Of a stretch of DNA of 14,482 nucleotides, positions 1 through 14,482 are shown one piece after another. A model generated the notes under the pieces. The model did not search any database and was not told where the DNA came from. It saw nothing but the letters and a program-made list of their open reading frames with translations. Each line of letters opens with the position of its first letter. The first letter of the stretch is position 1. The stretch is taken from NCBI GenBank assembly GCA_028565635.1, contig JAOXYB010032109.1:1-14482 (forward strand). Reading direction: 5' to 3'. The stretch is from Phoronis ovalis. Lineage: Eukaryota; Phoronida; Phoronidae. A program made the translations under genes and the position numbers.

Positions 1-414
1 TAGCTTTGAATTTAAAGGAGAAAAATATATGGCACTCCTAGCTTTAGAAACATATATAAAGCATAAACATACAGTAGTAGACTATAGTCACATAAACATA
101 TGATAGTGCACAACATTGCAGAGAGCTTATCAGTTTATTCTAGCAACTGTTTTATGTATTTTAGTACTATAATGCATTTATTAAAAAGCTTCCAATCAAT
201 GTTTCTAACGACTGATGTCAGTCTATACTAGTCCTGGATATAACCTATAGGGTCACATTAGGGTGGCATAGTAGGCATAGTAGGTCCAATTATCTGGATA
301 TGACCCCCCTGACACGACCTTACTATGGCAAAATATAGTCATAGAGAAAGGACCGCGGGACAAGGACTACTGAGACTAGAGTTATATATGTAACTGTAAG
401 AAACGAGATTTTAC
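1..414. other. Left part of PINX1 intron 2, noncoding
   Basis: This lies downstream (on the minus strand) of the PINX1 exon 2 donor. I find no exon encoding the expected continuation of the G-patch protein, so the next exon should lie beyond the left edge. The region holds small repeats only: a nine-base unit GGCATAGTA in tandem near 266-284, and a CTGGATATRACC motif at about 234 and again at about 294 in the same orientation. The sequence is otherwise AT-rich and unremarkable. Confidence 0.6.
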
Positions 415-867
415 CTTTGTTATCGGATTTTAGTCTTACAGATACGTGGTCTGTTTTACCATCTTCGTTTGCTCCCAAACCTTTGCCTTTTTTCCAACCC
501 ATTTTCTCCATCAACTTTTGTCCAAATTTCGACTCATCTGAAAAGCCAAACCTCAAAAGTCACGTTCGTGGAATAGGAATGACTGCCTGATACTAGGATG
601 TATAAAACTCTAAGTTAAGAGTTTTATATATCCTAGCCTGATACAAGCGGAAAGTTGAACACGTGGTCGTGGGGGTCTAATAATCGGATTATTTATTATA
701 AACAATTATAAAATAATTGAATTAATACCCACACAACAGGGGTTCGTCAATCGCCTTTATAGTATAGAAGACCTTTCCGTAACAATTATCTTACCTTTAC
801 TCCATGCTAGACCGCGTGGATCTATAGAATATTTTACTTTTCGTTTAGGATCAGCCAGCATCGCCAT
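415..867 (-). CDS. PINX1: PIN2/TERF1-interacting telomerase inhibitor 1 (PINX1), 5' partial, two exons
   Basis: Coding exon 1 is 867..795 and exon 2 is 537..415 on the minus strand, joined by a 257-bp GT-AG intron. Both exon ends are in phase 1. The start at 867 gives MAMLADPKRK, close to the vertebrate MSMLAERRRK start. Spliced residues 1-65 read through AWSK-DESKFGQ into the G-patch: KMGWKKGKGLGA lies at about residues 36-47, with the glycines and the aromatic typical of the domain. In studied animals and yeast (Pxr1/Gno1) the family is nucleolar, activates the DHX15/Prp43 helicase through the G-patch and restrains telomerase. The exon 2 donor (GTAAAATC, positions 414-407) ends the part seen here; the rest of the G-patch and the telomerase-inhibitory C-terminus are off the window. 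The open frame runs on past both splice sites, but those extensions lack family similarity. The gene is divergent from PLK1 with 289 bp between start codons. Confidence 0.9.
586..643. mobile_element. 44-bp palindromic insertion with 7-bp direct repeats (copy 1)
   Basis: The element at 593-636 has 19-base arms (593-611 and 618-636) that pair with one mismatch around a 6-base centre. Its ends are CTAGGAT and ATCCTAG. It is flanked immediately by CCTGATA at 586-592 and CCTGATA at 637-643, a perfect direct repeat like a target-site duplication. It sits in PINX1 intron 1. A relative at 11038-11071 has the same central arms and its own 7-bp flanking duplication. There is no coding capacity, so if mobile it would depend on an enzyme encoded elsewhere. 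The family is not one I recognise. The mobile reading is an inference from the duplications. Confidence 0.6.
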
Positions 868-943
868 GATGGTTTTTAATTTTTCACTACCGAGGTCACC
901 ACCAGGCTCGCTTTAAATAAATTTCCGGTGTTGTTCAAAATAT

Positions 944-979
944 CCAATCATACTCTTGCGATAAAAATAATTGGCCAAT
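944..979 (+). promoter_or_regulatory. Paired CCAAT boxes (NF-Y-like), 31 bp apart
   Basis: CCAATCA begins at 944 and CCAATCAG at 975, a spacing of exactly 31 bp. A third box in reverse (ATTGG, 970-974) abuts the second to form TTGGCCAA. Known mammalian G2/M genes such as cyclin B carry NF-Y CCAAT boxes about 31-33 bp apart. The boxes lie about 180-215 bp upstream of the PLK1 start codon. Function here is inferred. Confidence 0.5.
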
Positions 980-1019
980 CAGAATGTTCGTGTGGTTTAA
1001 ATGGACAAAAACTGCTAAA

Positions 1020-1049
1020 TTTGAAAAGGCTACACGACGGGACTTTGAA
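1020..1049 (+). promoter_or_regulatory. Two CHR-like TTTGAA elements
   Basis: TTTGAA occurs at 1020-1025 and 1044-1049, downstream of the CCAAT boxes and about 110-135 bp upstream of the PLK1 ATG. TTTGAA is the canonical cell-cycle genes homology region bound by DREAM/MuvB complexes in vertebrate G2/M promoters, including PLK1. The second copy is preceded by GACGGGAC, which only loosely resembles a CDE. A hexamer is common by chance in AT-rich DNA; position and company make the case. Confidence 0.4.
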
Positions 1050-1156
1050 CTGTGAAGACTTGCTAGCGGTTTTCTAAAGAATTTCGTCGAAAAAACTGGT
1101 TTAATGTGCATATTTTGTTTTTTAAATATTTAAATTAGTAACCTGAAACAATTATT

Positions 1157-7562
<6,406 letters not shown>

Positions 7563-8030
7563 AACATTTATTTGACAATTAATATTATGGATAGGAAACC
7601 AAACAGTGGATAACTTGTACTGAACAACTGGAATCCCATTAAATATATAGATTTTAGCAGTATTAGATAATGCCCGAATGTTGAAATTCAGAACAAGGAT
7701 CAGTGGGTTCATAGTGAGGTCATATGAGATCTGAATGTATTGCAATAAGTTGGTTTGTTTTAACACCCACTTATAGTCGGAATTTTTTATGAGGTTTTAC
7801 ATATGATAAAATGAACAAAAATGACCAGTTATTAACATTGTAATATAGCTTAGAAGTTACTGAACACATTCTATCCTGCAGTGACAACACACCTTTTCCT
7901 AATATAAAGCAGGCTTCTGAGCAGTTATACAAGTTTTTTTGATGTCTTTTTTTGCAAAGTAACTTTCCTAATCTTTATTTGGACAGCTTTTGGTGTATAC
8001 ACGAATTAAAATTGTAAAAAGCTGTATATT

Positions 8031-8038
8031 TGTATATA
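8031..8038 (+). promoter_or_regulatory. Pumilio-response-element-like TGTATATA
   Basis: TGTATATA matches the Pumilio/PUF consensus UGUANAUA and lies in the probable PLK1 3' UTR, next to another TGTATATT at 8023. It could act in post-transcriptional control. An eight-base match in AT-rich DNA can arise by chance. Confidence 0.3.
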
Positions 8039-8292
8039 ATTTTGCTTATTAGTCATTAGATGCTATATAGATAAGAGTAGATTTTTGTACATTGTGTAGT
8101 ATGTATGTGATGCACTGTGTTCTCTCATATTGTGAATGTAAAACATGTATTCATGCTTCCGGACTACACAGGCTGATGTCTTATTTACATGAAGTACAAT
8201 GCTGGTTTTTAAAAATTTCTGTTCCGAATGAAAGTGATTTTAGCCCTTGCATGTGCAACTGTAAAAGTTCTGTGTGAAGTGTACGTAGAAAG

Positions 8293-8298
8293 AATAAA
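8293..8298 (+). terminator. Candidate PLK1 polyadenylation signal AATAAA
   Basis: This canonical hexamer lies 731 bp after the PLK1 stop codon, and is the first AATAAA on the sense strand. The downstream sequence contains only a weak GT-rich stretch, so cleavage here is plausible but unproven. Confidence 0.4.
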
Positions 8299-8858
8299 AT
8301 ATTACCTTACAAATGACATCTGGCAAGTTGCTAAAATTATTATTAGAATCAGCTATCTGAGTTAACAGCTTTTTCAAATTAAAAGTACAAATACAAACTG
8401 TCAACACATATAGTACCAGACTTGTCCCAAAACAGGCTTTTCGGTACACCTTTAAAAAAGGAATGTTGCTTAAATTTCATATTACACACCAGCTGTCGAA
8501 ACTAAATATGAATTTCCTTGGCTGCTATGAGGAATGACTTGTGGTTTTTGCCAAGTTCATCCAACCTTAACATTACATTTGTAATAACACTTAGAAATGA
8601 CAAAGCCTATGCAGCTAACATTAAACGTTTTCTATGAGTGACATTTGGTTTAGTTTTTAAAAATTCCTGTACACGTTCTACAGATACCTCACACTTAGAC
8701 ACTTAAAGTGAAACCGGTGATTAGTACTGTATATAGCTGTCTTGTTAGTAGATACCTTACAGTAATGAAGATAATAAACACTACATATTACATACGCTAG
8801 AAGCTTTCAAAGCTGCTGTGAAGCAAAACTTACAGTTTCACTCAGGCTTCAAATGGAA
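8299..8858. other. Gap between the tail-to-tail PLK1 and PIGV genes
   Basis: This should contain the PIGV 3' UTR (minus strand) and any spacer between the convergent transcripts. I see no coding sequence and no canonical minus-strand AATAAA. The plus-strand AATAAA at 8773-8778 faces the wrong way for PIGV but could serve a longer PLK1 transcript. Confidence 0.4.
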
Positions 8859-11608
8859 TCAAGTCCATGGCAAAAAATTTACATGCAGTGCAATACCTAC
8901 TATAAAATAGCTAATGAAATATCCCAATAAAACATTTGTCTTCAAGCTGTTCATTGATGGAGTCCACATCTGATCCAAAAGTAAGTTTCGTATCTTACTG
9001 GAAGCATTCCTTTCATTCTCCACATTCTGAGGTTTATGAAGGTTACTAGCAATGTCCCATTTACTGGTTTCCATGACAACATGGTCCTCAGGAGTACACA
9101 CCATGGCAACAAACCAGTAAAGCACCGGGCTGGAGGAGAATAGAAATCTTGTCAAAACCTGCAACATAAAATACCTTAATTATTTCATGATAATTTTAAA
9201 ATATCTGAAGTAGCCATGAAATAGAAATCTGTTGGCTATCTGCATTGAAAAGTAATTTGTGAAAATTTTTATTATTAGAATCCTGTGATACATATACAAG
9301 GTTTTATGTGATGTTACATCCATGTAGATAGAATTTCTAAAGCAGCCTGTTGTGGATATAAGCTAACCCAACCCAGAACAACATTTTGAGCTCTGGTACT
9401 GATCTTATATGTAACAACACACACCAAAATAAAACAATGAAACAAACAGAGATTAATTCAAGGAACTAACTTTTAATTTAACGAAAATGAGCAAAATGGT
9501 GTTAAACAGTAAAAGATATTTTAACATGTTATTTAAAAATAACATTATTATACGACTTACAGTTTCAATTTTTTAGTAAAAGTCAATTTAGAACATATCG
9601 ATATGATAAATTCTAGACTAAACCTTGAAAAAATCATGGGAGTCGCTATGCAAACAAATACTATTTTTTAAAAATGTACCTGGATATGCATGAACAGTAT
9701 ACCAAACACCAGTAGCACCATCATATGTACAATAAACACAAATACTGTCAGACTTTCAAATCCTGTGCGAGGTTTTTTGTCCTTCTTCTTAAGTTCGTAA
9801 TCTCCATCTCTAAATCCCAGCGTCAGGACATAGGAACTGTTAATTCTGTAATAATACCATACTGCAGCTAAGCTTAATAAAATCACTGGAGCTGCCAGAA
9901 AAAAATTAGGTATTTGCTTTATTTCATAATATTTCAATAAGCCAACGTCCCAGTGATGCTGCTGAATATATGAGTATGATAAAGGAAGGTCCAGATGACA
10001 CCATTCCGGGGTTTTTATTCCAACCATAGTGTAATTTCGTTCTTGTCCATACCATTCTACATTCAGTGGTATTTTAGGAGAGAAGTCTTTGTTACAGAAT
10101 ATTAGATATGCATATACTTGATATAATGCAAATGGTGCTAAACTTATGATGAAATATATCACTGTGGGTCCTAGCAAAAGCCAAGAGGTAGCAGCAGAGG
10201 CACCTAGTGACATTTTCCAATCTTCCATATTAGCACTACGTATTGTCCGTAACTGAAGAATTAATTCTTTAAATTTAGCATACAGCATAAAACCAGTAAA
10301 TGTAATGCCATTAGATCTTGTTAATCCACAAAATGAGGTGTAGAATGCTGACCAGAAATAACTGCGTGTCTGATAATACAGCATAGTAGAAAATCCAATA
10401 TATGCAAATACAGTCTCTGAATATGCAGCAGACATAAACACACTTGCTGGGTTGATGCAGAATAATAATGCAGATTTATAAGCCAATGTACTGTCATTCA
10501 ACACCTTGAGACTAAGTTTGTACAACATTTTCGCAGCTAAGATGAAAAATATGAAATTGACAATGACGCCAGCTATAAGGAACACGCTGACAGAGCTCAT
10601 AACATAGTGCAGTGGGTACAGGATACTTAATGCAATGACTCGTACAATCAGTGGATACAAAGGAAAGAAAGCTAAGCTGTTATCATAGGCGTATCCATAT
10701 TCTGCAATGTGCAGGAAGTACTGACTATCCCAACGCCGAAATCCTCCAAGGACGTCTGTAACAACTTTATCAAGACTGTATCGTGATGGATCCAGAGGTG
10801 GATTGAATACATTATTTTTGTGGTCAGGAATTAATTGGTTAAATAAAATCTGAAAAGAATAAACAGGAGGAAGTAAAGCCTAATCATTTGTTAACAGAGA
10901 CAACAGTATTTGAAATTTTTTGCCAGATGTGGTCGTAGTCTAAAATTAAAAAAACACTTAAAGTATGCAATTTCATGCCTGTAATGCAATCTGCAGATGT
11001 ATAATTCTTTAAAGAGCAGTTATAGACTGAATTAGAACTATAAAACTCTAAGAGTTTTATATATATCCTAGATTAGAATGAATCTCTGATCTGAGTAATC
11101 CTAGGGTATGAAATCAGAGGCAAAGGTTAGTCTAGTATTGTGAATTAACAATGCGTCAGTATAATACATATTTTACGTAACTAAGTAATGCAAGGAGAAG
11201 GTGAAATATGTGACTTATGGAAGTTATGACACTTATGTCAACACAATAATAGACCGTGTCAGCAGCTCTATTAATTATCTTTATTGGAAAGTGATTTCCA
11301 TTGTCTTGTTTTATTTTATACGCCTTTTAGTTCTGTACCCGCTTATGCAGGTCTATTACATGTTTTACAAAGTCAATTTAATTCTATGGTTACGGAACTA
11401 TTTTTGAATTTTTTAACAGAAAATTTGAAAAAACGGACAACGATTTCTTTGTGAAAAGGAAAATGACATGTCATAATATTCGCCTTGGAAATAAAATGAT
11501 TTAGTACCAAAACGGAACTATGTTGCAGTACTCTACCTGCAGTAGTATGACAATTATTCTTGAAAAACATGCAAATGAAGCCACTTTTCCCTCCATGGAC
11601 AGCGACAT
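8859..11608 (-). CDS. PIGV: GPI mannosyltransferase 2 (PIG-V), complete, 3 exons
   Basis: Coding exons on the minus strand are 11608..11537, 10849..9680 and 9158..8859. Both introns are phase 0 GT-AG, and the product is 513 residues (human 493). Exon 1 is a 24-codon mini-exon reading SRIIVILLQ into exon 2 ILFNQLIPDH, which aligns with human RILTLMLQALFNAIIPDH; this fixes the start exon. The Trp64-Asp65 pair in RRWDSQYFLHIAEYGY matches the essential luminal motif of the family. Other conserved stretches are FFPLYPL, INPASVFMSAAYSE (156-169), RSNG (202-205), PLSYSYIQ, LKYYEIKQIPNF and the extreme C-terminus NFLPWT. Many hydrophobic segments indicate a multipass ER membrane protein. Known role: transfer of the second mannose (alpha-1,6) from dolichol-phosphate-mannose onto the GPI precursor. 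A second in-frame ATG at 11596 could also start translation. Intron 2 (9159-9679) shows nothing notable; intron 1 holds a palindromic insertion. Confidence 0.95.
11031..11078. mobile_element. 34-bp palindromic insertion with 7-bp direct repeats (copy 2)
   Basis: The element at 11038-11071 contains TATAAAACTCT and AGAGTTTTATA around a single central A, then ends TATATCCTAG. It is flanked immediately by ATTAGAA at 11031-11037 and at 11072-11078. Compared with the copy at 593-636 it lacks GGATG-like sequence from the left arm and most of the centre, but keeps the CTA start, the right arm and the CTAG end. It lies in PIGV intron 1. Confidence 0.55.
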
Positions 11609-12095
11609 CTTGAATTTATTCGAAAACTACATAATACAGTCATTGTGATTGGTTGAATATCCTGAAACTTCGTATTTTGAATTCTGATTGGACAATTAGA
11701 CGTGAAGCTAAAATATGACTGATTTGGTGTAGGTTTGCTTTGTTGTGAATTTATATTAACATTTTGAACCTCACAGGGTGCTTTAAGATTTCCCTGTCTT
11801 TCCTAGATGAATCTATGTATGTTGTTTTATCCATTTAAGGAGCATTTTGAACTCTGTATTGGTACAATTTTGCAAAAAACATAATGAAAGTGCTTTGCTT
11901 CGAGCGCCCTCTGTAGACAGGGTAACAAAACAATAACATACCGGTAGTTTTAATTGATATAATGATCAATTTAATAATGAGCTCGTTACATAATTTTTAA
12001 TAACCATTTATGTTTTTATTGACTTTCAATTTTTAGACTCTCTATTCCTCACAAAAAATACTTGGCAGTGTCTACCTCAGTGCATAAATTAAAAG
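11609..12095. promoter_or_regulatory. Divergent PIGV/TADA3 promoter region
   Basis: These are the 487 bp between head-to-head start codons. Inverted CCAAT boxes (ATTGG) occur at 11648-11652 and 11687-11691, close to the PIGV start and oriented toward it. A third ATTGG lies near 11859. There is a CTCF-like GCGCCCTCT core at 11904-11912. No strong TATA box is placed convincingly for either gene, and neither transcription start can be read from the sequence. Confidence 0.55.
11904..11917. promoter_or_regulatory. CTCF-like core motif
   Basis: GCGCCCTCTGTAGA agrees with the reverse complement of the CTCF consensus at 11 of 14 positions, failing in the last part. It sits between two divergent promoters. 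The match is partial, and similar strings also occur in invertebrate repeats, so this is tentative. Confidence 0.22.
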
Positions 12096-14411
12096 ATGAA
12101 AGGTAAAGGTAAACGCGCACCTGTGCAGGAAGATTGTCCATTATCGTTTCCTGATCTGCAAGCTGTAGACCATATAAAAGCTTGTCCAAAATATGCAGCA
12201 GGTAATATTAATTTCTACATTATTTGTTTCATTTTATTCACTAGCTTGCGAGTGTATTTAACGTACTTACTGTTGCAATTTTCACAGACGTCACCCTTGA
12301 ATTTGTTTGATGTACAATAGCCTCTACCATTTCTCTTTAAATTCTCCTTAGTTTGTTTAATTTCAGATTAAATGCAAGCAATTTTTTCCAGTTAATTTGA
12401 GACCCAATTGGCACTTACAGTATAGTTTGATGACAACATTAACATTAAGTGTAGTTCGTTCCCGGGGGGTTACAGCCATCCAACATGGTTATACCTACGT
12501 GAAGCCCTATAGAGTATGGTTTTTCTGGGTCAGTGCATGCAACGGGGTATATATATCTCGGCCTTGAATGCTCGCTGCGGTATATTTTAGCTCAGTGCTA
12601 ACAACGGGTCCCGAAAATCCACGGGTGCTTACTAAGGGGTATATTTTTAGTCATTGGCATGTACTAAAGGGTATGTTTTTTGCCATGGGTGTTACAAAAG
12701 GGGTATGTTTTTAGCCATTGTCTTGGACAACGGGGTATTTTTTTGCCATAGCTGGCTTGCAATGGGCATAGGGTTTTGAGGCCTGGGCCTCACCCCTGTG
12801 CCATGAATTGGCCAAGTACCCCCTGGGAGTTGGTTTCATTCACTAAACAGTGCTTGCCAAAATTATGTTACTTTCTTGACAAAAATACAATGTGCCAACT
12901 TGTTTACGTCTACAATTGCATGGAAAGGACTAATAAGTAATATACAATAACATTTACAACTACATTTCCGTACAACACCTGTGCACTAACAATTAATACT
13001 GACATAACTTATTTATTTATGTATGGTTATGTAAGTTTATCTTGGAAATCTATTTCAAAATATTGCAAGTGTGTCTTTTTTAAAGACTTTTCTTGTTTTT
13101 GTATTGTATTTTGAGTAAATTAATATGGCTGGCATGATTTAATACAAAAAATAATTAATTTCTACCAAATTCAGTGCAATTCTTGATCAGTGATAAGAGT
13201 GGTATATTGCTTTAGGGATATGTGATTTCATAGAAAGTGTATTTGTATCTATATATTTTACTATTTCTCTCTTCAGTATCTGCCTAACATAATATACTTG
13301 ACTAAATAGATGCATGAAAAAATATCATTTATTGGAATCTGTGACTTTTACTAACAATGGAAAAGCCCACAAGTAAACTATACATTTGCAGAAAATAAAT
13401 AATCACTCTTTTCATGGTTTGATTTAAAATAATGACAGATTAGAGTAATATATATTAATGCTATATATACCAATTTATATGAGAAATCTTTTATTTCAAA
13501 CTTTGCACTTCATATATAAAATAATAAGGCGTTATATTTACAGTCCTATCTCGAACATCTGACAGCTCGCTTAGTCTGGATGACGTGGACACAGTTCATA
13601 CAGAACTTGAAAGTTTGTTAGCATCAGTCAAACAGAGAAGAAGACTGCTGGAGTCCGAAATTCAAATTCTTATTGATTGGCAGGACAAAAAGATTGATAA
13701 AAAACCAATACAGGTCTGGACATATTTACCAGCACAGATTCGTGTCATTGGATGTGTTGTTATGTGCATAGCAATAACAGTATACCGTTATAAGTGAATT
13801 CTATTTAAAGTTGTATCTATAACCATATTTTCATCTTAATAAGCACTATTTTCACAAATTCTAATAAATCGTCAAAAGTACCTGACAGTTCAATTTATGA
13901 TTATGATATTTAGTAACATCTTACAAGTGAGGTATTACTAGCATGCCATTATATGTGAATTAAATTCCCATATGATGCTTAATTGTAGCAGTTTTCAGGG
14001 CAACATGTTGTACTTGCTTGCTCAACAAGTTATGGATAACATTTGTTTCGGCATTTCGTCAATTTTTTTGGTTAACTTTGTTTTTGAGAACTTTCTTTAT
14101 TGAGTTTCTGCCCTTCACTTATAGAACTTATAAAAGAATACTATGACTTCTGTAAATCATCGTGACTTCTATTTTTCGTTGTTAATTACTATGGTTTTTA
14201 GACAGTATTCCAGCAATAACTGTTTGCTCGAATCAGGTACTATTTTGTTTGTCTCTTTTTGTTTTAGCTTTCCGAGATTCCTTTACCTGGAAAAAGAGGG
14301 AAGGGAGTTGAGTTTGACAAACCAGCTAAAAAGTTTAAAGAATCTGGTAAAGGTAAAGGAACATTTACAGCACACTCTGGCCCTGGTAGGCCCAAAAGTA
14401 AAGGGAAACAG
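12096..14411 (+). CDS. TADA3: Transcriptional adapter 3 (TADA3), 5' partial, three exons
   Basis: Coding exons are 12096-12201, 13544-13713 and 14268-14411, with introns in phase 1 and phase 0; the gene continues past the right edge. Residues 13-31 (DCPLSFPDLQAVDHIKACP) match the human N-terminus DCPLQFHDFKSVDHLKVCP. Exon 2 encodes a helical, probably coiled-coil stretch ending ILIDWQDKK, as in human ILTDWQDKK. Exon 3 (residues 93-140) is basic and ends GPGRPKSKGKQ, like human GPGRPKSKNLQ. About 140 of an expected 430 or so residues are present. Known role: nuclear adaptor in the SAGA and ATAC acetyltransferase complexes that links ADA2 and GCN5. The exon 2 donor is CAG|GTCTGG, weaker than the others here, yet exon 3 follows in frame. 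The 5' end MKGKGKRAPVQE is longer and more basic than in human. Intron 1 holds a repeat element; the rest of it (12831-13543) and intron 2 (13714-14267) show nothing I can name. Confidence 0.93.
12460..12830. mobile_element. About 370-bp element of degenerate 32-bp tandem units with inverted ends
   Basis: The ends TCCCGGGGGGTTAC (12460-12473) and GTACCCCCTGGGAG (12816-12829) are imperfect inverted repeats. Inside, a unit of the form GGGGTATNTTTTTAGCCATTG repeats: its GTAT falls at 12639, 12671, 12703 and 12735, exactly 32 bp apart. More degenerate copies upstream at about 12514, 12547, 12580 and 12608 are spaced 28-33 bp. The GC content is well above the surrounding intron. There is no open frame. 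It looks like a nonautonomous, MITE-like or satellite-derived element in TADA3 intron 1. I have a loose memory of similar GGGGTAT-type repeats in marine invertebrates but cannot name the family. Confidence 0.6.
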
Positions 14412-14482
14412 GTAGACATGAGTTTTCATTCTATTTAAAATCACTATTGTCATTTGTTTATGCCAGTTGTTTATATAAATAT

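Larger units (their letters stand above)
868..1156. promoter_or_regulatory. Divergent PINX1/PLK1 promoter region
   Basis: These are the 289 bp between the start codons of two head-to-head genes, so both 5' UTRs and both promoters must lie here unless an upstream noncoding exon exists. Visible candidate sites are an ETS-like TTCCGG at 923-928 (CCGGAA on the minus strand), CCAAT boxes at 944-948 and 975-979, an inverted CCAAT at 970-974, and TTTGAA at 1020-1025 and 1044-1049. No convincing TATA box stands at a plausible distance from either start. Motif assignments rest on short matches. Confidence 0.65.
7563..8298 (+). other. PLK1: Probable PLK1 3' UTR
   Basis: This runs from the PLK1 stop codon to the first canonical AATAAA on the plus strand. 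It is AT-rich with no convincing coding sequence. ATTAAA variants at 7638-7643 and 8005-8010 could give shorter transcripts. The extent is inferred from signal positions only. Confidence 0.45.

Noticed and set aside
323-556. Single open frame across PINX1 exon 2 as a stand-alone gene
   Set aside because: It begins with TTG, not ATG, and both ends run past good splice sites into intron. Only 415-537 matches the family and joins exon 1 in phase.
8092-8449. Two small overlapping frames on opposite strands in the PLK1/PIGV gap
   Set aside because: They fall in 3' UTR-like sequence, show no conserved motif, and are compositionally like the flanks.
11201-11407. 68-codon plus-strand frame
   Set aside because: It lies inside PIGV intron 1, AT-rich and hydrophobic by composition, with no family match.
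11373-11570. 65-codon minus-strand frame overlapping PIGV exon 1
   Set aside because: It is in a different frame from the PIGV mini-exon and has no similarity. The 24-codon frame at 11608..11537 joins exon 2 and aligns with PIG-V.
12514-12760. CRISPR-like array (32-bp periodicity)
   Set aside because: The units are contiguous and degenerate with no unique spacers, and the host is an animal intron.

Overview
This is animal nuclear DNA. The genes are broken into short exons by AT-rich GT-AG introns, and the spliced products are recognisable metazoan orthologues. There are no operons or bacterial ribosome-binding sites. Protein similarity and intron-rich architecture suggest an invertebrate or basal deuterostome, but the exact lineage cannot be fixed from this window alone. 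All identifications are from reading translations against remembered family sequences; no search was run.

Four genes alternate in direction. (1) The 5' two coding exons of PINX1 lie on the minus strand (867 to 415), with the rest beyond the left edge. (2) A complete 12-exon polo-like kinase 1 gene lies on the plus strand (1157 to 7562) and encodes 592 residues. (3) A complete 3-exon PIGV gene (GPI mannosyltransferase 2) lies on the minus strand (11608 to 8859) and encodes 513 residues. (4) The first three coding exons of TADA3 (SAGA/ADA adaptor) lie on the plus strand (12096 to 14411) and run off the right edge. PINX1/PLK1 and PIGV/TADA3 are head-to-head pairs separated by 289 and 487 bp, so each gap probably holds a bidirectional promoter. 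PLK1 and PIGV are tail-to-tail across 1.3 kb of 3' UTR and intergenic DNA. The four genes act in different processes (telomerase and nucleolus, mitosis, GPI anchors, histone acetylation), so the arrangement reflects compact promoters and not a shared pathway.

The PINX1/PLK1 gap carries CCAAT boxes exactly 31 bp apart followed by two TTTGAA elements, the layout known for G2/M promoters. That suits a mitotic kinase.

Non-gene content: two small palindromic insertions of one family (593-636 and 11038-11071), each flanked by a perfect 7-bp direct repeat; a roughly 370-bp element in TADA3 intron 1 made of degenerate 32-bp tandem units between imperfect inverted ends; a repeat-like patch in PLK1 intron 11; and a short internal duplication just after the PLK1 exon 4 donor. 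I see no new multi-gene system. The palindromic insertions are the most unusual signal.
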